Source: Bacteroidia bacterium (GTDB lineage Bacteria > Bacteroidota > Bacteroidia > Flavobacteriales_D > Sanyastnellaceae). Taken from it: DNA of 64,000 bases. A program made the position numbers and the translations under genes. The stretch covers positions 1-64,000 of the forward strand of contig JAUICJ010000001.1 of assembly GCA_030427925.1 (NCBI GenBank), given 5' to 3'. Each line of letters starts with the position of its first letter. Position 1 is the stretch's first letter. Positions 32,955-41,017 of this stretch are shown in pieces. A model generated the notes under the pieces. It made no database searches. It worked only from the letters and a program-made list of their open reading frames with translations, and was not told the origin of the DNA.

Positions 32955-33314
32955 TCAGGACTTCGCCTCCTTCTCCTCGGGCCGCTTTTCGAGCAACAAC
33001 AACTCGTTGGCGACCACCTCCGTCACATAACGGGTGTGTCCTTCAGAGTCCTCATAGGTCCGGTAGGATAACCGCCCCTCAACCGCAACCTCTGAGCCTT
33101 TCGTGAGGTAAGCCCCCACCACTTCTGACAACTTGCCCCAAACCACAACGTCGTGCCACTGGGTTCGTTCCATGCGATCTCCCGAAGCATTCTTGTACAC
33201 TTCGTTCGTCGCCAATGGGAAACTCGCTTTGGTTTTCCCCTCTTCAAATTGGACCAATTCCGGGTCCTTTCCCAATCGTCCAATCAACTGGACTTTGTTG
33301 CGCAATGCATTCAT
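32955..33314 (-). CDS. ssb: Single-stranded DNA-binding protein, short form without acidic tip
   Basis: A 119-residue protein made of one SSB OB-fold: NKVQLIGRLGKDPELVQF, SFPLATNEVYKN, TQWHDVVVWGKLSEVVGAYLTKGSEVAVEGRLSYRTYEDSEG, and RYVTEVVANELLLLEKR. It binds ssDNA as a tetramer in the family. The normal disordered tail ending in DDDIPF-like acidic residues is absent; the protein stops at EEKEAKS. It may be an accessory SSB alongside a full-length paralogue elsewhere. ATG 33314 (MNALRNKVQ) is the family start. Confidence 0.9.
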   Translation of the reverse strand: MNALRNKVQLIGRLGKDPELVQFEEGKTKASFPLATNEVYKNASGDRMERTQWHDVVVWGKLSEVVGAYLTKGSEVAVEGRLSYRTYEDSEGHTRYVTEVVANELLLLEKRPEEKEAKS

Positions 33315-33436
33315 CTTGTGTGTTTTTGAATGATGAAGCGAAGGTGCGAGGGGGGCTGAGCAAGAGCCGTAACCGTTACGGATGCGTTCACCAGCGGCAG
33401 TCGGGAATTCACCCGCGTCAGCTGAAAGGCTCGCCG

Positions 33437-33444
33437 TATCTTCG
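33437..33444 (+). promoter_or_regulatory. Near-consensus -7 element (TATCTTCG) of gltX
   Basis: One mismatch from TAnnTTTG, 24 bases before ATG 33469, in the 154-base divergent gap between ssb and gltX. No clear -33 TTG. The remainder of the gap shows no further feature. Confidence 0.35.
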
Positions 33445-33468
33445 CGCCTCCATCGAAATTCCCTTGCC

Positions 33469-35004
33469 ATGAGCGCTTCTTCCGATGTTCGCGTACGTTT
33501 TGCTCCGAGTCCCACAGGTCCCCTTCACATGGGGGGCGTCCGCACGGCGCTGTATAACTACTTGTTCGCTCGTCGACACGGGGGCAAATTCCTGCTGCGA
33601 ATCGAGGATACGGACCAAAAACGCTTCGTCCCCGGGGCCGAGGATTACATCCTTGAGGCCCTGAATTGGTGCGGCTTGAAGGTGGACGAAGGCGTCGGAG
33701 CATCGGGTGATTTGGGCCCTTACCGCCAAAGCGAACGCACCGCCATTTATGCCCAACACATCGGCTCTTTGATGGAGTCAGGTTGGGCCTACAAGGCCTT
33801 CGATGCCGCGGAGGAGATGGAGGCGTTGAGGAAGTCAGCGGAAGCGGAAGGGCGGGTTTGGCAGTACGACGCATCGACGCGGATGGGGATGCGCAACAGC
33901 TTGACGCTGAGCCCACAAGAAGTGGCATCGTTGGAGGCTGAAGGGGTGCCGGCCGTGATCCGGTTTCGCATGCCGGAGGAGCCGAGGGATGTGGTGATTG
34001 ACGATTTGGTCCGAGGAAAAGTCCAAATCTCTACCCGCGTGCTGGACGACAAGGTCCTCATGAAAGCCGACGGCCTGCCCACCTATCACTTCGCCAACGT
34101 CGTTGACGATCACCTCATGGCCATCAGCCACGTCATCCGCGGAGAAGAATGGCTCCCGAGCGCGCCGCTCCACGCCCTGTTGTACGAAGCATTCGGTTGG
34201 ACGGCACCGCGGTTCGCGCACTTGCCCCTCATTTTGAAGCCAACAGGGAACGGCAAACTGAGCAAACGCGACGGCGACCAAGGCGGGTTCCCGGTCTTTC
34301 CCTTGGAATGGAAGGATCCCGCAACGGGCCATGCGTCGTCCGGTTACCGCGAATCGGGGTATTTACCGGAAGCCTTCACGAACATGCTGCTGCTGTTGGG
34401 GTGGAATCCAGGAAACGAGCAGGAAGTGTTCCGCCTTGCCGATGCGGTGGAGGCGTTCGATTTGGACCGGGTGGTGAAATCGGGGGCGCGTTTCAATCCA
34501 GATAAGGCCAAATGGTTCAACGAACAGCACCTGCGCAGCCTGCCGCTTGATGCCGTTGCAGCGCAACTCCACGCGACCCAACCCACCGGCCTCAATTGGG
34601 ACCTTCAAGCCTGCCACGACGTGGCCGACATGATGCTCGAGCGCGTTTCATTCTTGAGTGAAGTATGGGAGGCGCGCTGGCTCTTTGAACGTCCGAAATC
34701 CCTGGATGCCAAACTGGTGCGCAAGCGATGGAAGGCGGACACGGATGAGCTCATCGATGGACTGATGGAGCAACTCGACGCGTTGGAATCGTTCGATTCA
34801 GCATCAATTGAAACGGCATTCAAGGCCTACCTCGAAGACCGAGGTGTCGGATTCGGGTCGGTGCTTTTGCCCTTCCGGATTTTGCTCACGGGCGAAGGCG
34901 GAGGGCCGTCCATGTTCGCCTTCGCGGCGTTCATCGGAAAAGAAGAAACCCGTCAGCGGGTAACAGCGGGCAAATCGTTGGTCCAAAGCATGCAATCCGA
35001 ATGA
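33469..35004 (+). CDS. gltX: Glutamyl-tRNA synthetase
   Basis: Class I synthetase charging tRNA-Glu, 511 residues. The N-terminal RFAPSPTGPLHMGGVRTALYNY carries the HIGH-like signature, LLRIEDTDQKRFVPGAE follows, and KLSKRDGD is the KMSKS equivalent. The C-terminal all-helical anticodon-binding domain is complete. ATG 33469 (MSASSDVRVRFAPSPTG) is chosen. The stop overlaps the folB start by ATGA, so folB is translationally coupled. Confidence 0.96.
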   Translation: MSASSDVRVRFAPSPTGPLHMGGVRTALYNYLFARRHGGKFLLRIEDTDQKRFVPGAEDYILEALNWCGLKVDEGVGASGDLGPYRQSERTAIYAQHIGSLMESGWAYKAFDAAEEMEALRKSAEAEGRVWQYDASTRMGMRNSLTLSPQEVASLEAEGVPAVIRFRMPEEPRDVVIDDLVRGKVQISTRVLDDKVLMKADGLPTYHFANVVDDHLMAISHVIRGEEWLPSAPLHALLYEAFGWTAPRFAHLPLILKPTGNGKLSKRDGDQGGFPVFPLEWKDPATGHASSGYRESGYLPEAFTNMLLLLGWNPGNEQEVFRLADAVEAFDLDRVVKSGARFNPDKAKWFNEQHLRSLPLDAVAAQLHATQPTGLNWDLQACHDVADMMLERVSFLSEVWEARWLFERPKSLDAKLVRKRWKADTDELIDGLMEQLDALESFDSASIETAFKAYLEDRGVGFGSVLLPFRILLTGEGGGPSMFAFAAFIGKEETRQRVTAGKSLVQSMQSE

Positions 35005-35357
35005 AACTCGGTGAGATCCACGTGAATGACATGCGCTTCCGAGCCCAGCACGGGTGCATGGAAGAGGAAGCGCGCATCGGCGGCGATTACGTCGTCGACG
35101 TCACCATCCGAATGGACCTTCACGAAGCGGCCACCACGGATCGGCTCGATGCAACCGCCGACTATTGCGACGTTCACCGAATCGCCCAAGAAGCCATGGC
35201 CATTCGTTCAAAACTGATTGAACACGTCGCCCAACGGATCCTGGACGGGTTGCGCCAACAGTGGCCCCATGCCGAATCATTTCAAGTCAAACTGACGAAA
35301 ATCGCCCCTCCGATTGGTGGGGACGTGGCCTCCGTGGCCGTCGTGTTGAACGGTTGA
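35001..35357 (+). CDS. folB: Dihydroneopterin aldolase
   Basis: Folate-pathway enzyme converting 7,8-dihydroneopterin to 6-hydroxymethyl-dihydropterin plus glycolaldehyde. At 118 residues it matches the single-domain family. FRAQHGCMEEEARIGGDYVVDVTI contains the conserved H-G-x-x-x-E segment, DYCDVHRIAQEAM contributes to the pterin site, LIEHVAQRILDGL carries the conserved Glu-His pair, and VKLTKIAPPIGGDVASVAV holds the catalytic Lys region. The start overlaps the gltX stop by four bases. Confidence 0.93.
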   Translation: MKLGEIHVNDMRFRAQHGCMEEEARIGGDYVVDVTIRMDLHEAATTDRLDATADYCDVHRIAQEAMAIRSKLIEHVAQRILDGLRQQWPHAESFQVKLTKIAPPIGGDVASVAVVLNG

Positions 35358-35369
35358 ACATTTTGTTGA

Positions 35370-35390
35370 CATCGTAAATGCATTACGATG
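35370..35390. promoter_or_regulatory. Inverted repeat upstream of sbcD
   Basis: CATCGTAA and TTACGATG (35370-35377, 35383-35390) are perfect 8-bp arms around a five-base centre, in the 53-base folB-sbcD gap. There is no T-run after it, and it lies just upstream of the -7-like element, so an operator is more likely than a terminator. Confidence 0.4.
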
Positions 35391-35398
35391 TGGTGCCG

Positions 35399-35406
35399 CA
35401 CCTTTG
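35399..35406 (+). promoter_or_regulatory. Near-consensus -7 element (CACCTTTG) four bases before the sbcD ATG
   Basis: One mismatch (first base) from TAnnTTTG; four bases separate it from ATG 35411. It repeats the leaderless-type spacing and sits directly after the inverted repeat. Confidence 0.35.
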
Positions 35407-35410
35407 GTAA

Positions 35411-36622
35411 ATGAAGGTATGGCACACTGCAGACTGGCATTTGGGCAAGCGCCTGCACGAGCAATCGTTGCATGCGGACCAAGCCCTCTTCTTTGAATGG
35501 ATGCTCGGCGAAATCGAGCGGAGAAGAGTGGACGTTTTACTCGTTTCGGGAGACGCATTCGATGCCGCGAATCCGCCCACCGAGTCCCGAGCGCTTTACT
35601 ATTCGGTTCTCACGAGGCTTGCTGCACTCAACGTTCAGGTGGTGGTGACAGGCGGCAACCACGATTCGCCGTCCATGCTGAACGCCCCGAAGGATTTGCT
35701 CGAGGCGTTGCGCATCCGCGTCATCGGCGAGTTGCCCGAAGACCTGTCCGACGCCTTGATTCCGCTCGGGCCGCCAGAGGCGCCGGTAGCGGTGGTGGCT
35801 GCCATCCCCTTTGTCCGCGACAACGCTTTGCGCCAAATCACTCCCGGGCTCAACCCCACGGAGCGCCAAGAAGCCATCCGAACGGGCCTGCATGAGCTGT
35901 TTCACGCAGCCGGAGCGGCCTGCAAAGCAACGTATCCCGGCCTGCCGGCATTGGCCATGGGCCACCTCTACGCCGCGGGCACCCAACTCAGCGAAAGCGA
36001 GCGCGAAATCCAAGTGGGCAACCTCGCGGGCGTTGAACCCAGTACCTTTCCTGCCCATTTTCAGTACGTGGCCCTCGGGCACATCCACAAACCCCAACCG
36101 GTAGCGCCCCACATCCGCTACTCTGGTTCGCCCATTCCGTTGTCCTTCAGCGAACGGGACCAACAGCATCGGGTGCTCGAATTCACCATCGACTCCGGCC
36201 AAATCAGCGCCGCCGAATCCGTGCACATCCCGGCCATTCGCAAACTGGTTCAAGTGTCCGGGGACCTGCAGCAGGTGCGGGAACGCCTCGAGCGCCTTCC
36301 CGCAAACGGCCGCCTTTCAACGCTCATTGAAGCGCGACTCATCATTGAGCACGCGGATCCTGCAGTAACCCTGAACTTCAGCCAACTCGTCGAACAATTC
36401 AACGCAGTCCATTCCGATGCCCGAATTGTGAAGCAGTTCATCGAATTAACCGGCGACCGGTCCCGTGCGACCGACATCCTGCCCGATGCGGACTTGAAGC
36501 AACTGCAACCCTCGCAGGTGTTCGAAGCCCTCCTCGACGCAGAAGGCATTGAGGACCGCGACGTCCTCCGCGAAGCCTTTCAAGAACTCATCCAAGAACT
36601 CCAACAAGACGAACGCGCATGA
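35411..36622 (+). CDS. sbcD: Exonuclease SbcD (Mre11-type nuclease subunit)
   Basis: Metallophosphoesterase subunit of the SbcCD complex that cleaves hairpins and processes DNA ends. The 403 residues are standard. Motifs in order: HTADWHLGKRL (D and H ligands), LLVSGDAFDAANPP, VVTGGNHDSPSM, and ALGHIHKPQPV with the GHxH ligands. The C-terminal cap domain follows. It starts at ATG 35411 and its stop overlaps the sbcC start by ATGA, the usual operon arrangement of these two subunits. Confidence 0.95.
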   Translation: MKVWHTADWHLGKRLHEQSLHADQALFFEWMLGEIERRRVDVLLVSGDAFDAANPPTESRALYYSVLTRLAALNVQVVVTGGNHDSPSMLNAPKDLLEALRIRVIGELPEDLSDALIPLGPPEAPVAVVAAIPFVRDNALRQITPGLNPTERQEAIRTGLHELFHAAGAACKATYPGLPALAMGHLYAAGTQLSESEREIQVGNLAGVEPSTFPAHFQYVALGHIHKPQPVAPHIRYSGSPIPLSFSERDQQHRVLEFTIDSGQISAAESVHIPAIRKLVQVSGDLQQVRERLERLPANGRLSTLIEARLIIEHADPAVTLNFSQLVEQFNAVHSDARIVKQFIELTGDRSRATDILPDADLKQLQPSQVFEALLDAEGIEDRDVLREAFQELIQELQQDERA

Positions 36623-39600
36623 AGATCCTCAAACTGGAAATCGAAAACCTCGCCTCGTTGAAGGGAAAGCACGTCCTGGATTTCACTGCCCCACCCCTGC
36701 ACCAATGCGGCTTGTTCCTCATCGCGGGGCCGACGGGCAGTGGGAAAACAACGCTCTTGGATGCCTTGTCGTTGGCCTTGTACAACGAATTGCCGCGGAT
36801 GGGGAAAATTTCCAAACGCGACATCGACCAAACGGGCGCCCTCGTGACCCGACACACCCACCACGCGCTGGCGCGCGTCACCTACCGCTGCGCTTCTGGG
36901 ACGTTCATTTCGCAATGGCAAATCTCGAAGAACCGCAACGGCAACTGGCGGAATTACGACTTCGAGGTCTTCGATGAAGCGGGAAATTCCATGGGGTTGC
37001 TGCGGAGCGAAGTGGCCACTTTCAATGCCGAGCGGATTGGTTTGGATTACGAGCAATTCACGCGGGCCATTGTGCTGGCGCAAGGTGAGTTCGCACAGTT
37101 CCTGAAAAGTGGGGAAGACCAACGAGCGGCGCTGCTCGAAAAGATCACTGGAGACCGCATTTACCGGCAACTGGGAAAAGGCGCAGCCGAACGGGCCAGC
37201 GGGTTGCTGGCACAAGACAAGGACCTCAAGAACCAACAAGAAGGGTTGCGGGCTCAGGTGCTTGAACCCGACCAAGCGGATGCGCTTTCGGCTGTGGTGG
37301 ACGGATTGAACACGAACGTCCAATCGCAGCAAAAGGAGCTCCATCAGCGCGAACGAGCACTTGAGATTCGAAAAGCATTGAACCAAGCAAAATCGTCCCT
37401 CGATGCGCGTCGAAGAGAACTTGCTGCAGCCGAATCCCGATGGACTCATTGGAACAGCCTCCACGCCGATTCTTGGTCGCGACACCAAGCCTTGCTGCCC
37501 ATTGAGTCGGTGGTCAGGCAGTGGTCCCAGGCCTCGGCACGATTGGCTTCAGCGAAGAATGAACTGTTGGGGCTGACCGCAGATCAGACGGCATCGCGGG
37601 AACGGCTTGAATTGCACCTCGAACGCGCACAAGCGTGGTTGCCGTCCCGGGTGGATCGGGCCACCATCGTCGAGCAACTTGACGCCCATTCGGAACAAGT
37701 TCGTAGGGTGGCCAAGCGTTTGAACCAAAAAAAGGAAGAAGCCGCCACCCTCCAAGCTCAATTCAAACAGCAGGTTGAGTTTCAAACGAAACTGGAGTGG
37801 AGCGGCGATCGAACCGCGGCGGAATGGTCGACCGCCCTGGGCCGAAACCAAACAGAATGCACACAACAACTGGCCGAAGCGGAGTCCCAACTTGCGGCCT
37901 GCGCGGCCCCCGGATTGGACGAGGACTCCGCGGCGAATTGGGAACTGCGCGCAGAGCAGTGGATGCAACTGGAATCGGCTTGGAACGCTAAGAATGGGCG
38001 CGCCACCCAAATCCAATCAGCCTTGTCGACCAAGCGCACCCAATTGGCGGAAATTCCAGACCAATTGCGCGCACGGCAACACGCCTTGTTGCTGGCCACT
38101 TCCAAAGAACAAACCGCAGAGGCCGAGTGGCGATATGCCGCATTGCACGCACAAGTGGCCGCGCATCGAACGGAGCTCGCCGCCGGTCACCCCTGTCCCC
38201 TTTGCGGCGCCCTAGAGCACCCGTTCGCAAAAGACCTGCCTGAGATCCATCCCGACGATAAAAAAGCAGCACGCGATCGTGCACAACAGGCACGAATGGA
38301 CGCTGAATTGGCCTTGAAAGAGGCCCAACGAAAGCAACAAGGACTTCAGGATGAATTGCAGCTGCTGGAGCGGGAGTTGGAGGAACTGGGGTTGGATCCA
38401 CTGAACGCAGAACTTCGCGAAGTCAAATCATCCTTTCCCGCGGATTGGGCGGAATGGGGAGGCGAACGGGTGCGGTCACACGTTCGGGACTGGGTGGCCG
38501 CGAAGGGAAGGGCTTTGGAGGCGTCGAAGTTCCTTAACGGGGGGAATGAAGCCTCGCAACGGCTTGAACGGTTGGAGGCCAGTCGGGAGGAGGTCGGGGT
38601 GATTGAGCGGGAATTGAACGCGATTTGGCCTCAGGAAACGGCCGTGGATGAAGCAGTCAGCGCATGGAAATTGGCTTGGAAACTCGAGCACGGAACCCTG
38701 CAATCCGTGAACCAACGCATGGAACGCGTAGAAGCGGCCATCCTGCTGGAGTCCGAGGCGGTCGAAGCCTGCGAACGGGAAGCGCAAGCCATACTCGATG
38801 AATTGGGGCTTGCAGACCTTGGTGCAGCGCATGCGCAGTTGATCGATGGCGGGAAGGCCCAACAACTCGGCAAGGAGCGCGAGCAGCTCAACATCGATCG
38901 CATCCAAGCCGTTGAACGCGTCAAAGAACAAGAAACGCGTGTCGAAGAATTGTTGGAAAACGACGCGAAAGAACCCGAAGAAACCCTAGAACTGCGGGCG
39001 AAAACCGCCGAAGAACAACTCCATGCCTTCCAAGCAGAACGCGACGCACGCTTCGCTGAACTGCAACAGCACCAGGGAGCCCTTAAACAAATCGAGGTGC
39101 TGGAAAGGAAGCGAGCCCAACTCCTTGGCGATGGCGAAAAATGGCTGAAACTCCATGCGCTCATCGGCGACGGAGAAGGCAAGAAGTTCAACAAATTCGC
39201 CCAACAGTTGACCATGGGACAACTGCTCGCCATCGCCAACCGACGCCTGAAAGGTCTCAGCGATCGCTACCGTTTCGCCGAGCCCGATGAAAGCGGAAAA
39301 CTGGCGGTCATCGACCAGCACATGGCGGGCGAACGGCGGGGCGTTAACACGCTCAGCGGCGGGGAAACGTTCCTGATGAGCTTGGGGCTTGCTCTGGGAT
39401 TGAGCGATTTGGCCTCCCGCAACATCCAAATCGGTGACCTCTTCATCGACGAAGGGTTTGGCACCCTCGACTCGGAAGCACTCGAAGGCGTTCTGGACGT
39501 GCTCGATCGCGTGCAAACAGCCGGTGGGCGGAACGTGGGCATCATTTCGCACGTCGAGGGCCTCAAAGAGCGCGTCTCAACGCAAGTGCAGCTCACACCC

Positions 39601-39645
39601 AACGGCCAAGGGCACAGCACCCTTCGCGTGGTGCCTGAAGATTAA
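36619..39645 (+). CDS. sbcC: Exonuclease SbcC (Rad50-type ATPase subunit)
   Basis: SMC-like ATPase of the SbcCD nuclease, 1008 residues. Walker A is GPTGSGKT (residues 37-44, K43). Long coiled-coil arms rich in Gln, Glu and Ala flank the zinc hook C526-P-L-C529 in GHPCPLCGALEHP. The C-terminal ATPase half has the signature LSGGETFLMSLGLALGLSD (from L912) and Walker B LFIDEGFGTLD (D944-E945). The last four bases (TTAA) are shared with the convergent CoA-transferase gene, both stop codons being TAA. Confidence 0.95.
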   Translation: MKILKLEIENLASLKGKHVLDFTAPPLHQCGLFLIAGPTGSGKTTLLDALSLALYNELPRMGKISKRDIDQTGALVTRHTHHALARVTYRCASGTFISQWQISKNRNGNWRNYDFEVFDEAGNSMGLLRSEVATFNAERIGLDYEQFTRAIVLAQGEFAQFLKSGEDQRAALLEKITGDRIYRQLGKGAAERASGLLAQDKDLKNQQEGLRAQVLEPDQADALSAVVDGLNTNVQSQQKELHQRERALEIRKALNQAKSSLDARRRELAAAESRWTHWNSLHADSWSRHQALLPIESVVRQWSQASARLASAKNELLGLTADQTASRERLELHLERAQAWLPSRVDRATIVEQLDAHSEQVRRVAKRLNQKKEEAATLQAQFKQQVEFQTKLEWSGDRTAAEWSTALGRNQTECTQQLAEAESQLAACAAPGLDEDSAANWELRAEQWMQLESAWNAKNGRATQIQSALSTKRTQLAEIPDQLRARQHALLLATSKEQTAEAEWRYAALHAQVAAHRTELAAGHPCPLCGALEHPFAKDLPEIHPDDKKAARDRAQQARMDAELALKEAQRKQQGLQDELQLLERELEELGLDPLNAELREVKSSFPADWAEWGGERVRSHVRDWVAAKGRALEASKFLNGGNEASQRLERLEASREEVGVIERELNAIWPQETAVDEAVSAWKLAWKLEHGTLQSVNQRMERVEAAILLESEAVEACEREAQAILDELGLADLGAAHAQLIDGGKAQQLGKEREQLNIDRIQAVERVKEQETRVEELLENDAKEPEETLELRAKTAEEQLHAFQAERDARFAELQQHQGALKQIEVLERKRAQLLGDGEKWLKLHALIGDGEGKKFNKFAQQLTMGQLLAIANRRLKGLSDRYRFAEPDESGKLAVIDQHMAGERRGVNTLSGGETFLMSLGLALGLSDLASRNIQIGDLFIDEGFGTLDSEALEGVLDVLDRVQTAGGRNVGIISHVEGLKERVSTQVQLTPNGQGHSTLRVVPED

Positions 39646-40295
39646 AGGCGCATCTCGGGGACCGCATCCGGAACGACGAGCGGACCTGCAGTGGCGGTTT
39701 GGATTTCCTCCACGGACACTCCGGGAGCGCGCTCAACCAGGTGGAACGCGCCATCGCGGATGTCCAGCACGGCAAGGTTCGTCACAACACGCCGGACGCA
39801 GGCAACGCCGGTCAACGGCAGGGTGCACGCGGGCAGCAATTTGGAATCGCCGCGCTTGTTCGTGTGCATCATCGCCACGATGATGTTTTCCGCGCTTGCG
39901 ACCAAATCCATGGCGCCCCCCATCCCCTTGACCATCAGCCCCGGAATTTTCCAGTTCGCAATGTCGCCGTTGGAACTGACTTCCATGGCACCCAGTACCG
40001 TCAACTGCACGTGGCGCCCGCGGATCATCGCGAACGAGGTGGCGGAATCGAAATAGACCGCACCCGGCATCGCCGTGATGGTCTGCTTGCCCGCGTTGAT
40101 GAGATCGGCATCTTCGGTGCCCTCTTCGGGGAAGGGGCCCATGCCGAGGATGCCGTTCTCGGACTGGAATTCCACCTCCAAACCCTCCGGAATGTAATTG
40201 GCTACCAGGGTCGGAATGCCGATGCCCAGGTTGACGTACCAACCGCCTTGAACCTCCTGCGCAATGCGGCGTGCGATGTCGTTTTTAGATAACAT
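39642..40295 (-). CDS. scoB: 3-oxoacid CoA-transferase subunit B
   Basis: Beta subunit of succinyl-CoA:3-oxoacid (or acetoacetate) CoA-transferase, used in ketone-body or short-chain acid activation; 217 residues. The catalytic Glu is in SENGILGMGPFP. Other family blocks are YVNLGIGIPTLVANYIPEG, INAGKQTITAMPGAVYFDSA and NWKIPGLMVKGMGGAMDLV. ATG 40295 (MLSKNDIARRIAQEV) is used. It is four bases after scoA and forms the CoA-transferase pair with it. It converges with sbcC and shares the overlapping stops. Confidence 0.93.
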   Translation of the reverse strand: MLSKNDIARRIAQEVQGGWYVNLGIGIPTLVANYIPEGLEVEFQSENGILGMGPFPEEGTEDADLINAGKQTITAMPGAVYFDSATSFAMIRGRHVQLTVLGAMEVSSNGDIANWKIPGLMVKGMGGAMDLVASAENIIVAMMHTNKRGDSKLLPACTLPLTGVACVRRVVTNLAVLDIRDGAFHLVERAPGVSVEEIQTATAGPLVVPDAVPEMRL

Positions 40296-40299
40296 GGGC

Positions 40300-41007
40300 T
40301 CAAGCTTTTGCCGGACGAACCGTGCGTTGTTCAATGCGTTTTTCAAACCGGTCGCCTTGGAAAATGCGCTGGACAAAAATGCCCGGCGTGTGGATTTCAT
40401 TCGGATCCAATTCCCCTGCGGGAACCAGCTCCTCCACTTCCGCGACCGTAATGCGACCGGCCATGGCCATCATCGGATTGAAGTTGCGTGCCGTGGCCTT
40501 GTACACCAAGTTCCCCGCCGTGTCGCCCTTCCAAGCCTTGACAAATGCGAAATCAGCCGTTAGTGCTGTTTCCAAAATGTGGGGCTTTCCATCGAACTCC
40601 CGCACCTCCTTGCCCTCGGCCACCTCGGTTCCGAAACCGGCCGGGGTAAAAAAAGCAGGGATGCCAGCGCCCCCTGCTCGGCAACGCTCCGCAAGAGATC
40701 CCTGAGGAATGAGGTCCACTTCGAGCTCACCAGAGAGCATTTGGCGCTCGAATTCGTCGTTTTCCCCAACGTAGGAGGAAATCATCTTCCGGATTTGGCG
40801 CCCTTGCAACAACAAGCCCAATCCGAAGTCATCGACGCCCGCGTTGTTTGAAATGCACACCAAGTCCTTCACGCCGCGGCGCTTCAGCTCCGCAATGGCG
40901 TGCTCCGGAATGCCGCACAGCCCGAAGCCACCGAGCATCAGGGTCATGCCACTTTCAATCCCTTCGCAAGCCGCTTGCGCGTCCTTGACTGTCTTTGTTA
41001 TCGCCAT
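40300..41007 (-). CDS. scoA: 3-oxoacid CoA-transferase subunit A
   Basis: Alpha subunit of the CoA-transferase, 235 residues. Family blocks: SGMTLMLGGFGLCGIPEHAIAEL, the CoA-binding SNNAGVDDFGLGLLL, KMISSYVGENDEFERQMLSGELEVDLIPQGSLAERCRAGG, GIPAFFTPAGFGTEVAEGKE, and the C-terminal ELDPNEIHTPGIFVQRIF. ATG 41007 (MAITKTVKDAQ) is preferred over a longer in-frame extension that would reach into the upstream gene. It follows the PBP gene on the same strand after 10 bases and may be transcribed with it. Confidence 0.93.
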   Translation of the reverse strand: MAITKTVKDAQAACEGIESGMTLMLGGFGLCGIPEHAIAELKRRGVKDLVCISNNAGVDDFGLGLLLQGRQIRKMISSYVGENDEFERQMLSGELEVDLIPQGSLAERCRAGGAGIPAFFTPAGFGTEVAEGKEVREFDGKPHILETALTADFAFVKAWKGDTAGNLVYKATARNFNPMMAMAGRITVAEVEELVPAGELDPNEIHTPGIFVQRIFQGDRFEKRIEQRTVRPAKA

Positions 41008-41017
41008 CTCAATGTGG

